Positions 8,049 to 17,055 are shown, counted from the first letter of the stretch. The stretch is DNA of 64,000 bases from Desulfoferula mesophila (GCF_037076455.1 NZ_AP028679.1:3611501-3675500); one strand, 5' to 3'. Notes: a model not told the origin generated them from the letters alone. A program made the numbers and translations.

Positions 8049-9326
8049 ATGATGAAGCTTGCACTCAGAATCCTGCTGGTCGCGCTGCTGTTGTTGCCCG
8101 CCTTGCCCGCCGGGGCGGAGACTCTCCTGGTGTTGGGACGGGCCCCCCTGGCCGGAAACGCGGCCCAGGCCAAGGAGCGGGCCGTGGCCGACGCCCTGAC
8201 CCGGGCGGTGGCCCAGGCCGCGGCCGCCAACCTGGACCCGGCCACCCTGCGCGACAACCTGGCCACCTTGAATCAGAAGGTATTGCAGGACGCCCAGCGC
8301 TACGTGAGCAACTTCAGCCTGGTGGCCTCGACTGCCACCAAGGGCGAATTCCTGGCCCTGGTTTCGGTCAGCATAGATGAACGCGCCCTGGGCAAGAGCC
8401 TGATCCAGGCCGCGCTCAAGACGCCCACCACCCATCTGGGGCCCATCCTGGTGATGGTAAGCGAGGAGACCGCGCCGGGGCGGCCGCCGGTGTATTGGTG
8501 GTCCGGTCTACCCGGTGCGCCGGATCTCCCGGCCCCGGTGGCCAAGGTTCTCAAAAAAATGGGGGCGCGCACCATCAACCCCAACCAGGTCAAGCCCATG
8601 CTCAATCCGGGCATGAACCAGGCGGTGCTCAATGAGTCGCAGGCCCTGGAGGTGGGCCGGCAGGCGGGGGCCCAGGTGGTGATTTTGGGCAGCGTGCGCA
8701 CGTTCCCCCTGGTCACTCCGGACAAGGTGACCCCGCCGCCCTTGGCCCAGCTGCTGGCCCTGGACGCCAAAACGGGCCAGGTGGCGGCCATGGAAGAGAC
8801 CGATTCGCCGGTGTACCACAGCACCCCCGCCCCTGAGGACGCCCAAAAGGTGCTGGATCTGGTGGAAGACGCGGTGCGCAAGCTCATGGCCGGTCTGGCC
8901 GCCAATCTGACCGAGGCGGCCCCCGCCGCCCAAGAGGCGTCCCTCCAGGTAACCGGCGTGCGTTCCCTGGCCCAGCTGGTGCGCCTGGAAAAGGCGTTGC
9001 TGGCCCAGGGCGATTTGGTGGCGCAAGCCTGGCCGACCGGCGCCGGGGCGGGCCAGGCCTCTTTCCGGCTGAAGCTCAAGGGCTCGCCCAGCCAGTTGGC
9101 TGACCGGCTAATGGTTCAGGATTACGGTGATTTTTTGGTTAACGTCGTGGAGGGCGACGCCACGGGGCTAAAGGTGGTGATCATACCTCGCCAACCGGGA
9201 GCCGCCCCGGCGCCCATGCCCAAGGCCGGCCCGGCCGGGTCGAAGGCCGCCCCGTACCCGGGCGCAGCGCCCTCCCCGGCTCCGGCGGCCGCGCCGGCGC
9301 CCCAAACAACGGGCGCCGGGCAATGA
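8049..9326 (+). CDS. Exported protein, FlgT/LPP20-like layout, function unknown
   Basis: A Sec signal peptide (LALRILLVALLLLPALPAGAE) covers residues 3-23. The next section, rich in AKERAVADALTRAVAQAA-type helix, resembles the N-terminal domain of FlgT/LPP20-like periplasmic proteins. It is followed by a mixed alpha/beta middle with EVGRQAGAQVVILGSV, a C-terminal repeat-like domain (VTGVRSLAQLVRLEKAL) and an Ala/Pro-rich tail of about 45 residues. No flagellar genes are nearby, so a flagellar role is not supported. It starts 10 bp after miaA and may be the last gene of mutL-miaA. The family assignment is weak; the export signal is clear. Confidence 0.6.
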   Translation: MMKLALRILLVALLLLPALPAGAETLLVLGRAPLAGNAAQAKERAVADALTRAVAQAAAANLDPATLRDNLATLNQKVLQDAQRYVSNFSLVASTATKGEFLALVSVSIDERALGKSLIQAALKTPTTHLGPILVMVSEETAPGRPPVYWWSGLPGAPDLPAPVAKVLKKMGARTINPNQVKPMLNPGMNQAVLNESQALEVGRQAGAQVVILGSVRTFPLVTPDKVTPPPLAQLLALDAKTGQVAAMEETDSPVYHSTPAPEDAQKVLDLVEDAVRKLMAGLAANLTEAAPAAQEASLQVTGVRSLAQLVRLEKALLAQGDLVAQAWPTGAGAGQASFRLKLKGSPSQLADRLMVQDYGDFLVNVVEGDATGLKVVIIPRQPGAAPAPMPKAGPAGSKAAPYPGAAPSPAPAAAPAPQTTGAGQ

Positions 9327-9333
9327 TCCCGGC

Positions 9334-9362
9334 TTGACAGTGCCCGGCCCGGCTGGTAGAAG
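9334..9362 (+). promoter_or_regulatory. Sigma-70 promoter of tRNA-Val
   Basis: TTGACA at 9334-9339, a 17-bp spacer, then TAGAAG at 9357-9362, placed 15 bp before the tRNA 5' end. Confidence 0.65.
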
Positions 9363-9376
9363 AAGGTTTCAATTTC

Positions 9377-9451
9377 AGGCACGTAGCTCAGGGGGAGAGC
9401 GCCACCCTGACACGGTGGAGGTCCCGGGTTCAAATCCCGGCGTGCCTACCA
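9377..9451 (+). tRNA. tRNA-Val (anticodon GAC)
   Basis: A 75-nt cloverleaf. The 7-bp acceptor stem pairs AGGCACG with CGTGCCT, followed by discriminator A and an encoded CCA. The D-arm begins TAGCTCAG. The anticodon stem CCACC/GGTGG carries loop CTGACAC (anticodon GAC), and the T-arm has GGTTCAAATCC. thrS begins about 75 bp downstream. Confidence 0.95.
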
Positions 9452-9526
9452 GACCCGCCCTGGATGACGGGTACCTACCAGCCGGCAAACGCCGGCCGGG
9501 GGCACTTGCGTCAGGGAAAGGGGGAT

Positions 9527-11461
9527 TTGTTTGTTTTGGCGCCTGAGATGAGTCACATAGAGCAAGGACAAAGCACCGCCGCGGAGGTCTTGGCCCAACA
9601 AGACCCCAAGGCCGCCAAAAAGGCCATCGCCGCCAGGGAAAACGGGCGGTTGGTGGACTTGTCCGCCCCGGCGGGCCCCCACGACCAGCTCACCCCGGTT
9701 TTGCCGGGAGAGCCCGAGGCCTTGGAGGTGCTGCGCCACAGCGCGGCCCACATCATGGCCGAGGCGGTCAAGGAACTCTTCCCCGGCGTGAAGGTGGCCA
9801 TCGGCCCGGCCATCGAGGACGGCTTTTACTACGATTTCGACTACGAGCGGCCCTTCACCCCGGAGGATCTGCCGGCCATCGAAGAAAAAATGCGCGAAAT
9901 CGTCAAGCAAAACGCCCCCTTCGAGTGTGAGGCCTGGGGCCGGGACAAGGCCCGCCAACACTTCGCCGACCAGGGCGAAAACTTCAAGGTGGAGTTGATC
10001 GACGATTTGGATGCCGAGCAAGTGGGCATCTATCGCCAGGGCAACTTCACCGACCTGTGCCGGGGGCCCCACCTGCCCTCCACCGGGCGCCTGGGGGCCT
10101 TCAAGCTCCTGAGCGTGGCCGGGGCCTATTGGCGCGGCGACGAGAAGCGCCCCATGCTCAGCCGCATCTACGGCACCGCCTTTTTCGACAAGAAGGAGCT
10201 CAAGCAGCACCTGGCCCTCATCGAGGAAGCCAAGAAACGCGACCATCGCAAGCTGGGCCGCGAGCTGGAGTTGTTCTCCTTCCACGACGAGATCGGCGCG
10301 GGCCTGGTGGTGTGGCACCCCCGGGGCATGATCCTGAGGACCATCATCGAGAACCTGGAGCGCTCCGAGCACCTAAAGCGGGGCTACTCCATGGTGCAGG
10401 GCCCCCAGATTCTCAAGCGGGAGCTGTGGGAGCGCTCGGGGCACTTCGACAACTACCGCGAGAACATGTACTTCACCGAGGTGGACGAGGTGGCCTACGG
10501 GCTCAAGCCCATGAACTGCCTGGCCCACATGCTGATCTACAAGTCTCAGCTGCGCTCCTACCGCGACCTGCCGCTTCGGTTCTTCGAGCTGGGCCTGGTG
10601 CACCGCCACGAAAAGAGCGGCGTGATGCACGGCCTGACCCGGGTGCGGGCCTTTACCCAGGACGACGCCCACCTCATCTGCCGCCCCGACCAGCTGGAGG
10701 AGGAGATCCTGGGGGTGATGGATTTCATCACCGACTTCATGGAGCTGTTCGGCTTCGAATACTCCCTGGAGCTCTCCACCCGACCGGAAAAATCCATCGG
10801 CAGCGACGAGGACTGGGAGCGGGCCACCGCCGCCCTGACCAAGGCCCTGGAGGCCAGCGGCAAGGACTACGACATCAACGAGGGCGACGGCGCCTTCTAC
10901 GGCCCCAAGATCGACTTCAAGCTCACGGACGCCCTCAAGCGCTCCTGGCAGTGCGCCACCATCCAGTGCGACTTCACCCTGCCCGAGCGCTTCGAGCTCA
11001 CCTTCATCGACCGCGACGGCGAGCCCAAGCGGCCGGTGATGCTGCACCGGGTGATCCTGGGCTCCATCGAGCGCTTCATCGGGGTGCTCATCGAGCACTT
11101 TGCCGGAGCCTTCCCCCTGTGGCTGGCCCCGGAACAGGTGCGGGTGCTCACGGTCACCGAGCGGGCCGACGACTGGGCCAGGGAGATCACCCAGGCCCTG
11201 GTGGACGCCGACCTCAGGGCCGAGGTGGATTTGCGCAACGAAAAGCTGGGGGCCAAGGTGCGCGAGGCCCAGATGATGAAGGTGCCCTACATGGTGATTT
11301 TGGGCGACCGCGAAGTGGAAGAGCGGATGCTCACCCCCCGGCTGCGAAACGGCAAGAACCTCCAGGCTCAATCCCTGGAGGAGTTCATAACCCTGCTTAA
11401 GGAGGAACAAGCCGAGCCCTTGGATCGTCTGCGCCGGCGGCGCCAAAGCCGCCGCGCCTAG
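9527..11461 (+). CDS. thrS: Threonine-tRNA ligase
   Basis: ThrRS charges tRNA-Thr and edits mischarged Ser. It has an N-terminal TGS domain, the editing domain ([47 protein letters not shown]), the class II catalytic core with zinc-ligand Cys in [11 protein letters not shown] and motif 2 around [22 protein letters not shown], motif 3 in [13 protein letters not shown], and the anticodon-binding domain. I favour TTG at 9527, because AGGGA at 9513-9517 is well spaced and the residues MFVLAPEM align with the first TGS strand. ATG 9548 is the alternative and lacks a ribosome-binding site. I see no T-box leader. Confidence 0.93.
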   Translation: MFVLAPEMSHIEQGQSTAAEVLAQQDPKAAKKAIAARENGRLVDLSAPAGPHDQLTPVLPGEPEALEVLRHSAAHIMAEAVKELFPGVKVAIGPAIEDGFYYDFDYERPFTPEDLPAIEEKMREIVKQNAPFECEAWGRDKARQHFADQGENFKVELIDDLDAEQVGIYRQGNFTDLCRGPHLPSTGRLGAFKLLSVAGAYWRGDEKRPMLSRIYGTAFFDKKELKQHLALIEEAKKRDHRKLGRELELFSFHDEIGAGLVVWHPRGMILRTIIENLERSEHLKRGYSMVQGPQILKRELWERSGHFDNYRENMYFTEVDEVAYGLKPMNCLAHMLIYKSQLRSYRDLPLRFFELGLVHRHEKSGVMHGLTRVRAFTQDDAHLICRPDQLEEEILGVMDFITDFMELFGFEYSLELSTRPEKSIGSDEDWERATAALTKALEASGKDYDINEGDGAFYGPKIDFKLTDALKRSWQCATIQCDFTLPERFELTFIDRDGEPKRPVMLHRVILGSIERFIGVLIEHFAGAFPLWLAPEQVRVLTVTERADDWAREITQALVDADLRAEVDLRNEKLGAKVREAQMMKVPYMVILGDREVEERMLTPRLRNGKNLQAQSLEEFITLLKEEQAEPLDRLRRRRQSRRA

Positions 11462-11509
11462 AGCGATAGGCTCGGCTTCTGATAAACGGTTGAAGAGGAG
11501 GACACGGCC

Positions 11510-12031
11510 ATAGCCAAGCAAGATCGCGTGCGGGTAAACTCGCAGATTCGCTCCCCCATGGTCCGGTTGGTAGACGCGGAAGGGGAACAGGTGGGAGTGG
11601 TATCGGTGGAACAGGCTCTCAGCGCCGCCACGGAGGCGGGACTGGACTTGGTGGAGGTGGCGCCCAACGCCGAGCCTCCGGTTTGCCGGGTCATGGACTA
11701 CGGCAAGTACAAGTATCAGCTGGCCAAAAAGGCCCAAGAGGGCAAGAAACGCCAGAGCCTGACCCAGGTGAAGGAAGTCAAGCTGCGCCCCAAGATCGAG
11801 GACCACGACTTCGGCTTCAAGATGCGCAACGCCAGGCGCTTTTTGGAGGACCGCAACCGGGTCAAGATAACGGTGCAGTTCCGGGGAAGGGAGATCGCCT
11901 ATCCCGACCTCGGACGAGAACTACTGCGCCGGGTGGTGGAAGATTTGGCCGACGTGGGCCAGGCGGACGGCGATGCCCGCATGGAAGGCCGTTTCATGCA
12001 TGTGTTTATTACGCCCAAGGCGGGCAACTAA
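11510..12031 (+). CDS. infC: Translation initiation factor IF-3, non-canonical AUA start
   Basis: IF-3 binds the 30S subunit, blocks premature 50S joining and rejects non-AUG starts. Family similarity ([20 protein letters not shown]) begins immediately after an ATA codon at 11510, which follows GAGGAGGA (11495-11502) at a 7-nt spacing. No ATG or GTG gives both a full N-terminus and a ribosome-binding site; GTG 11528 would remove six residues and lies 25 nt from the Shine-Dalgarno. Other infC genes use AUU or AUC for autoregulation, so AUA fits. The 173 residues include the linker helix ([18 protein letters not shown]) and the C-domain ([20 protein letters not shown]). rpmI and rplT follow. 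Confidence 0.92.
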   Translation: MAKQDRVRVNSQIRSPMVRLVDAEGEQVGVVSVEQALSAATEAGLDLVEVAPNAEPPVCRVMDYGKYKYQLAKKAQEGKKRQSLTQVKEVKLRPKIEDHDFGFKMRNARRFLEDRNRVKITVQFRGREIAYPDLGRELLRRVVEDLADVGQADGDARMEGRFMHVFITPKAGN

Positions 12032-12059
12032 GCCCCCGGGGCAGCTTACGGAGCAGATC

Positions 12060-12257
12060 ATGCCCAAGATCAAGACCAACCGCGCGGCGGCCAAGCGTTT
12101 CAAGGTCACCGGCAGCGGGCGCATCAAGCGCAACAAGGCTTACGCCAGCCACATTTTGACCAGCAAGACCACCAAGCGTAAGCGCAACCTGCGCCAGAGC
12201 GCCTTGGTGGACAAGACCAACGAACGGGGAATCAAGCGCCTGTTGCCCAATCTGTAG
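12060..12257 (+). CDS. rpmI: 50S ribosomal protein L35
   Basis: L35 is a small, highly basic large-subunit protein. The 65-residue product begins [20 protein letters not shown] and has [19 protein letters not shown], both diagnostic. The ATG at 12060 lies 28 bp after infC and 24 bp before rplT, the classic infC-rpmI-rplT order. In E. coli, L20 represses this operon by binding the rpmI leader; I could not identify that RNA structure here by eye. Confidence 0.97.
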   Translation: MPKIKTNRAAAKRFKVTGSGRIKRNKAYASHILTSKTTKRKRNLRQSALVDKTNERGIKRLLPNL

Positions 12258-12281
12258 GGCGGCGCGGGAGACTTATAAAAA

Positions 12282-12635
12282 ATGCCTCGAGTAAGACGCG
12301 GATTCAAAGCCCGGCAACGGCGCAACAAAGTGCTCAAAATGGCCAAGGGCTACGTGGGTGGCCGCCGCAAGCTGTACCGCACCGCGGTGGACAGCGTGCA
12401 GCGCGCCCTGGTTTTCGCCTACCGCGACCGCAAGGTCAAGAAGCGTGAGTTCCGCAAGCTGTGGATCGTGCGCATCAACGCCGCGGTGCGCGAGCACGGC
12501 CTGAGCTACTCTCGTTTCATCGACGGACTCAACAAGTCCAAGGTGGCCCTGGACCGCAAGGTTCTCTCCGAGCTGGCCATCAGCGACCCCGCCGGTTTCG
12601 CCAAGGTGGTGGAGCTGGCCAAGCAAGCCGCTTAG
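12282..12635 (+). CDS. rplT: 50S ribosomal protein L20
   Basis: L20 binds 23S rRNA early in 50S assembly and often represses its own operon. The 117-residue product has the full signature: [20 protein letters not shown], then [21 protein letters not shown] and [20 protein letters not shown]. It lies third in infC-rpmI-rplT, and pheS starts 13 bp after the stop, so the run continues into the phenylalanyl-tRNA synthetase genes without a terminator. Confidence 0.98.
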   Translation: MPRVRRGFKARQRRNKVLKMAKGYVGGRRKLYRTAVDSVQRALVFAYRDRKVKKREFRKLWIVRINAAVREHGLSYSRFIDGLNKSKVALDRKVLSELAISDPAGFAKVVELAKQAA

Positions 12636-12648
12636 GCGCGGGCTCGCC

Positions 12649-13662
12649 ATGCGCCAACAGCTCCTGGAGCTAAAGGACCAGGCCCTGGCCCAGTTGGCCG
12701 AGGCCAACGACGAAGCGGCCCTGGACGAGTTGCGCACCCGCTTCCTGGGGCGCAAGGGCCTGCTCACCGGACTGCTGCGCCAAACCGGCACCCTGCCCCC
12801 CGAGGAACGCCCGGCCTTCGGCCAGTTGGCCAACCAGGTGAAGCAGGAGCTGGAGGCGGCCCTGGAGACGGCCACGGCCGAGCTGGGGCGCAAGAGCCGG
12901 AGCCAGGCCGCCCGGCCGGGGGTGGACCCCACCCTGCCGGGCATCCGGCCCCGCCGGGGACGCCTGCACCCCATCACCCAGACCGAGCGCCTCATCCTGG
13001 AGGTGTTCACCCGCATGGGTTTCAGCGTGGTGGACACCCCGGAGGTGGAGACGGACTGGTATTGCTTCGAGGCCCTGAACATGCCCCCGGACCACCCGGC
13101 CCGGGACATGCAGGACACCTTCTACCTGTCCAACGGGGTGGTGCTACGCACCCACACCAGCAGCTCCCAGATCCGCACCATGGAGAAAGAGCCGCCGCCC
13201 ATACGCATCGTGTGTCCGGGCAAGGCCTTCAGGCGCGATTCCGACGCCACCCACACCCCCATGTTCCACCAGGTGGAGGGGCTCATGGTGGGCGAGGACA
13301 TCTCCTTCGCCGACCTCAAGGGCGTGCTCATCAACTTGGTGCACCAGGTCTTCGGGCCCGAGGTGCCGGTGCGTTTCAGGCCCAGCTTCTTCCCCTTCAC
13401 CGAGCCCAGCGCCGAGGTGGACATCGGCTGCGTGGTGTGCGGCGGCGAGGGTTGCCGGGTGTGCAGCCACACCGGCTGGCTGGAGATCCTGGGCTCGGGG
13501 ATGGTGGACCCCAACGTGTACAAGAACGTGGGCTACGACCCGGACAAGGTGACCGGCTTCGCCTTCGGCATGGGCATCGAGCGCATCGCCATGCTGCGCT
13601 GGGGCATCGACGACCTCCGCTTGTTCTACGACAACGACCTGCGTTTCCTCCGCCAGTTTTAG
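12649..13662 (+). CDS. pheS: Phenylalanine-tRNA ligase alpha subunit
   Basis: PheS carries the class II catalytic site of the alpha2-beta2 synthetase. The N-terminal 90 residues are a predicted tRNA-binding coiled coil (LRTRFLGRKGLLTGLLRQ). Then come LHPITQTERLILEVFTRMG, the DTFYL segment, motif 2 (KAFRRDSDATHTPMFHQVEG) and motif 3 (GFAFGMGIERIAMLRWGIDD). The 337-residue length is normal. The ATG at 12649 closely follows rplT, and pheT follows after 9 bp with AGGAG between them. No attenuator was seen. Confidence 0.97.
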   Translation: MRQQLLELKDQALAQLAEANDEAALDELRTRFLGRKGLLTGLLRQTGTLPPEERPAFGQLANQVKQELEAALETATAELGRKSRSQAARPGVDPTLPGIRPRRGRLHPITQTERLILEVFTRMGFSVVDTPEVETDWYCFEALNMPPDHPARDMQDTFYLSNGVVLRTHTSSSQIRTMEKEPPPIRIVCPGKAFRRDSDATHTPMFHQVEGLMVGEDISFADLKGVLINLVHQVFGPEVPVRFRPSFFPFTEPSAEVDIGCVVCGGEGCRVCSHTGWLEILGSGMVDPNVYKNVGYDPDKVTGFAFGMGIERIAMLRWGIDDLRLFYDNDLRFLRQF

Positions 13663-13671
13663 GAGTAGCCA

Positions 13672-16092
13672 ATGCTCGTACCGCTGAAATGGCTGCGGGA
13701 GATGGTCGCCTTTGACCTGAGCCCGCAAGAACTGGCCGACCTGTTGACCAACTCCGGCCTGGAGGTGGACGGCGTAATCGAGCGTCACGGCGGCCTGGAC
13801 AAGGTCATCACCGCCAAGCTCCTGGAGGTGAACCCCCACCCCAACGCCGACCGCCTGCGCCTGGCCACGGTGGACTGCGGCGGCGGCCGCACCGAGACGG
13901 TGGTATGCGGCGCGCCCAACCTCACCGTGGGCATGATCACCCCCCTGGCCCAAATAGGGGCCAAGCTGGGCGAGGAGGGCCAGGAGGTCACCAAGGTCAA
14001 GATTCGCGGCGTGGAGAGCAAGGGCATGCTCTGCTCCGAGCGCGACCTGGGGCTCAGCGACGACCACAGCGGCCTGATGGTCCTGGACCCCGGCCTGGAG
14101 CCGGGTCTGCCCCTGGCCCAGGTCCTGAATCTGGAGACCCAGGTTCTGGAGATATCCATCACCCCCAACCGGGGCGACGCCCTGTCCATCCTGGGAGTGG
14201 CCCGCGACGTGGCCGCCCTGGTGGGCGCCGAGCTGGTGCTGCCCCCCTGCGAACCCGAGGAGGTCGAGCCGGGCATCGAGGGCCAGGCGGCCATCGAGGT
14301 CCTGGACGCCAAGGCCTGCCCCCGCTACACCGGGCGGCTGGTCAAGAACCTCAAGATCGGCCCCTCGCCGCTGTGGATGCGCGACCGGCTCATGGCCTGT
14401 GGCGTGCGGCCCATCAGCAACGTGGTGGACGTGACCAACTACATCCTCCTGGAGCTGGGCCAACCCCTGCACGCCTTTGACTTCGCCCAGGTGGGCGGGT
14501 CCAAGATCGTGGTGCGCATGGCCGCCCAGGGCGAGAAGTTCGTGACCCTGGACGGGCAGGAACGCACCCTGACCGACCAGGATCTGATGATCTGCGACGC
14601 CGACAAGGCGGTGGGCCTGGCCGGGGTCATGGGCGGCCTCAACAGCGAGGTGACCGACGACACCGGCGCGGTGCTCATCGAAAGCGCCTTTTTCGATCCC
14701 CTGACCATCCGGCGCACCTCCAAGCGCCTGGGCTTGTCCACCGAGGCCAGCTACCGCTTCGAGCGGGGCATCGACCTGGAGGGCTGCGCCCGGGCGGGTA
14801 GCCGGGCGGCCCTGTTGATGCAGCAGCTGGCCGAGGGCCAGGTGGCCGCGGGCATCATCGACCTGTACCCCGCGCCCTACCAGGCCCCGAGCATCCCCCT
14901 GAGCATCAGCCGCACCGCCCGCTATCTGGGCATGGAGCTGACCAAGGAGCAGGTGAAGGGCCAACTGGAGCGCCTGGGCCTCATCGTGAGCGACGGCCCG
15001 GACGACGACAGCATAGTGGCCCAGCCCCCGGCGGCGCGCACCGACCTGGAGCGCCCGGTGGACCTCACCGAAGAAGTGGCCCGCATGGTGGGCTACAACA
15101 ACATTCCCGCGCGCCTGCCCCAGGCCGAGATCGGGGCCCCGGCCCGTCCCTGGCCCCAGCGGGTGCGGGCCCTGGCCCGCGACGCCATGGCCGCCCAGGG
15201 CCTGGACGAGGCCATCAGCTTCTCCTTCGAGCACCCCAAGGCGGCCGACCGCTTGAGCCTGGCGGCCGACGACTACCGCCGAAGCACGGTGAAGCTCATC
15301 AATCCCCTGAGCGAGGAGCAGTCCGAACTGCGCACCAGCCTGCTGCCGGGCCTGTTGGCCGCGGCGGCGCGCAACCTGGCCCACCGGGTGCCCGACGTGG
15401 GCCTGTTCGAGATCGGGCGGGTGTTCGTGGCCCAAGCGGACCAGCCCCTGCCCGAGGAGACTTTCCGCCTGGGGGTGGTGCTCACCGGCCTCATGGCCCC
15501 GGCCTCCTGGTGGGCCGGCGAACAGCCGGCCAGCCTGAGCCACGTCAAGGGCGCGGCCCAATACCTGGCCGAGGCCCTGGGCATAAGCGGCCTGGCCTTT
15601 GACACCGAGACCGAGTCCCCGCCCTACCTGGACCCGGCCGAGTGGAGCCGCCTTACCCTGAACGGCGAGACCCTGGGCGAGATGGGCCGCCTGGACAAGC
15701 GGGTGGCCGCCAACTTCGACCTGGACCGCCCGGTGTACGTCTTGGACGTCCACTTCGACCGCCTGGCCGAGCTGGCCCCGCGCCAAAAGGTCTACGCCCG
15801 CCTGCCCCGCTTCCCGGAGCTGGTGCGCGACGCGGCCCTGGTGGTGCCCGAGGCCCTGCCCGCCGGCGAGATGCTCGCCCAAGCCCGGGCCTTTGAGGAC
15901 CCCTGGCTGCAGTCGGTGGAGATCTTCGACGTCTACCGGGGCAAGCCTCTGGAAAAGGGCCAGAAATCTCTAGGACTGCGCTTTACCTACCGGGCCGAGG
16001 ACCGCACCCTCACCGAGGAGGAGGTCACTCCCGGCTACCGGGCCCTGGTGGAGCAGGTGATGCAAAGCTTCGAGGCCACCCTGCGCGGGTGA
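13672..16092 (+). CDS. pheT: Phenylalanine-tRNA ligase beta subunit
   Basis: PheT binds tRNA-Phe and edits Tyr-tRNA-Phe. Domains visible in order are an N-terminal B1 region; an OB-fold EMAP-like tRNA-binding domain (about residues 40-150, LEVNPHPNADRLRLATVDCG); B3/B4 editing (about 210-390, with VTNYILLELGQPLHAFD and LAGVMGG); B5 (about 400-470); a catalytic-like domain (about 480-690); and a C-terminal ferredoxin-fold anticodon-binding domain (PRFPELVRDAALVVPE to the end). 806 residues is typical. The merR-like gene downstream is often found next to pheT. Confidence 0.97.
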   Translation: MLVPLKWLREMVAFDLSPQELADLLTNSGLEVDGVIERHGGLDKVITAKLLEVNPHPNADRLRLATVDCGGGRTETVVCGAPNLTVGMITPLAQIGAKLGEEGQEVTKVKIRGVESKGMLCSERDLGLSDDHSGLMVLDPGLEPGLPLAQVLNLETQVLEISITPNRGDALSILGVARDVAALVGAELVLPPCEPEEVEPGIEGQAAIEVLDAKACPRYTGRLVKNLKIGPSPLWMRDRLMACGVRPISNVVDVTNYILLELGQPLHAFDFAQVGGSKIVVRMAAQGEKFVTLDGQERTLTDQDLMICDADKAVGLAGVMGGLNSEVTDDTGAVLIESAFFDPLTIRRTSKRLGLSTEASYRFERGIDLEGCARAGSRAALLMQQLAEGQVAAGIIDLYPAPYQAPSIPLSISRTARYLGMELTKEQVKGQLERLGLIVSDGPDDDSIVAQPPAARTDLERPVDLTEEVARMVGYNNIPARLPQAEIGAPARPWPQRVRALARDAMAAQGLDEAISFSFEHPKAADRLSLAADDYRRSTVKLINPLSEEQSELRTSLLPGLLAAAARNLAHRVPDVGLFEIGRVFVAQADQPLPEETFRLGVVLTGLMAPASWWAGEQPASLSHVKGAAQYLAEALGISGLAFDTETESPPYLDPAEWSRLTLNGETLGEMGRLDKRVAANFDLDRPVYVLDVHFDRLAELAPRQKVYARLPRFPELVRDAALVVPEALPAGEMLAQARAFEDPWLQSVEIFDVYRGKPLEKGQKSLGLRFTYRAEDRTLTEEEVTPGYRALVEQVMQSFEATLRG

Positions 16093-16133
16093 GCCCGAAC
16101 GTGCTATAGTCACCGTAGCCTCAGGGAGAAGCG

Positions 16134-16463
16134 GTGGCCGACAGAATTCCGGAAAAACCCTACCTGCGCATCGGGGAGGTGGCCCGCCTTTTGGGCACCC
16201 AGACCCATGTGCTGCGCTACTGGGAGGATTGCTTCCCCCAGCTCAAACCGGTGCGCGCCGCCAGCGGCCAGCGCCTGTTCCGCAAGCCCGACCTGGAAAC
16301 CCTGCTGCTCATCCAGAGCCTGCTGCACGAGGAAGGCTACACCATCGCCGGAGCCCGCAAGCGCCTGGAGGAGCTGGAGCAGTCCCAGCCCACCAAACAG
16401 GCCCCCCCCGAACTGGGTCAGCTCAAGGACGAGCTAAAGGACATCCTGCGCCTGCTGGACTGA
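16134..16463 (+). CDS. MerR-family transcriptional regulator
   Basis: A 109-residue protein beginning at GTG 16134, after AGGGAGAA. The N-terminal 75 residues form a MerR winged helix-turn-helix: YLRIGEVARLLGTQTHVLRY, WEDCFPQLKP, then RLFRKPDLETLLLIQSLLHE and GYTIAGARKRLEELE. The short C-terminal helix (LGQLKDELKDILRLLD) is a dimerisation coiled coil without an effector-binding domain or metal-ligand cysteines. Position directly after pheT is a common arrangement in Deltaproteobacteria and other phyla; the target is unknown. It is convergent, across a repeat-filled gap, with the methyltransferase at 17056. Confidence 0.88.
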   Translation: MADRIPEKPYLRIGEVARLLGTQTHVLRYWEDCFPQLKPVRAASGQRLFRKPDLETLLLIQSLLHEEGYTIAGARKRLEELEQSQPTKQAPPELGQLKDELKDILRLLD

Positions 16464-16535
16464 GGCGGGCTGACGGGATTCGGGGCCCCAGGCCCCTTTG
16501 GCCAAACCGGGCCGTCATTCATTTAGCAAAACAGC

Positions 16536-16566
16536 GTAGGTTGGGTAGAGCGCAGCGAAACCCAAC
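16536..16566 (+). repeat. GTTGGGT hairpin repeat, copy c
   Basis: GTAGGTTGGGTAGAGCGCAG..CGAAACCCAAC, nearly identical in reverse complement to the unit at 4664-4694. Confidence 0.75.
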
Positions 16567-16598
16567 GTTACGTTTACCCTCCCAATGCAGTAATAGCC

Positions 16599-16646
16599 GT
16601 CATCACGAGGAGCATCTCCGCAAGAGATGCGACGTGGTGATCTTCG
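16599..16646 (+). repeat. GAGGAGC-type intergenic repeat, long variant
   Basis: Reads GTCATCACGAGGAGC, an inner ATCTC..GAGAT stem, then GCGACGTGGTGATCTTCG. It resembles the widespread bacterial repeat GTCATTGCGAGGAGC..GCGACG..GCAATCTC. Confidence 0.6.
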
Positions 16647-16880
16647 CTTTCCCCCAGGCGGGATGGATCGTGCCGTGGATGGCGGCTGGGCCTTGTCCGG
16701 CCAACCCAGGCATGACAAGGGAAATGGAAGATGGCCACGGCCGGGCAGACCAGGCAGCCTGGTCCCTACGAACCTTGGCCGCTGCCCGTCCTCGCCATGA
16801 CTGCTATTGGCTGGAAGTTAGGGCTGGATGGATTGCATTCTAGTCAGACTTTGAGCTCACGGCGAGGCATCACTTCCGCC

Positions 16881-16916
16881 CCGAGATTGCTTCGTCGCTC
16901 TGCTCCTCGCAACGAC
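16881..16916 (-). repeat. GAGGAGC-type intergenic repeat, short variant (inverted)
   Basis: The reverse complement reads GTCGTTGCGAGGAGCAGAGC and continues GACGAAGCAATCTCGG, the same family as 16599-16646 in the opposite orientation. Confidence 0.65.
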
Positions 16917-16926
16917 AAGATCGCCA

Positions 16927-17048
16927 GCGGCACAGCCAGGGAGTGCCAGGCAAGGCGTTCGGCAAGCGAAAGCCGGAGGCGTAGCCAAAGCTACGTCGAG
17001 GCTTGAGCGCCGCCGACAACGCGGCATGGCGCTGCCTGGTTGCGCCGC
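16927..17048 (+). repeat. Dispersed palindromic element, copy 3
   Basis: Aligns end to end with 4808-4928 and with the reverse complement of 4532-4651. Left end GCGGCACAGCCAGG, inner GGCGTAGCC..GCTACGTC stem, right end GCGGCATGGCGCTGCCTGG. It stops 7 bp short of the methyltransferase gene's stop codon. Confidence 0.8.
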
Positions 17049-17055
17049 CTAAACG

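Larger units (their letters stand above)
16464..17055. other. Gene-free, repeat-rich gap between convergent genes
   Basis: No credible gene in 592 bp. It holds a GTTGGGT hairpin repeat (16536-16566), two related GAGGAGC-type repeats in opposite orientation (16599-16646 and 16881-16916), a perfect GACCAGGC/GCCTGGTC palindrome near 16748-16764, and a third copy of the 120-bp palindromic element (16927-17048). Confidence 0.75.

Noticed and set aside
9452-9526. T-box leader of thrS
   Set aside because: The gap is too short for a T-box and I see no specifier loop or T-box consensus; only a short GC hairpin is present.
12031-12060. L20-binding pseudoknot in the rpmI leader
   Set aside because: Known in E. 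coli, but the interval here is 28 bp and I cannot recognise the structure by eye.
13144-15882. A 912-residue minus-strand protein opposite pheS and pheT
   Set aside because: It is rich in His, Gly, Gln and Leu, as expected for an antisense shadow of GC-rich coding DNA; pheT on the other strand is clearly real.
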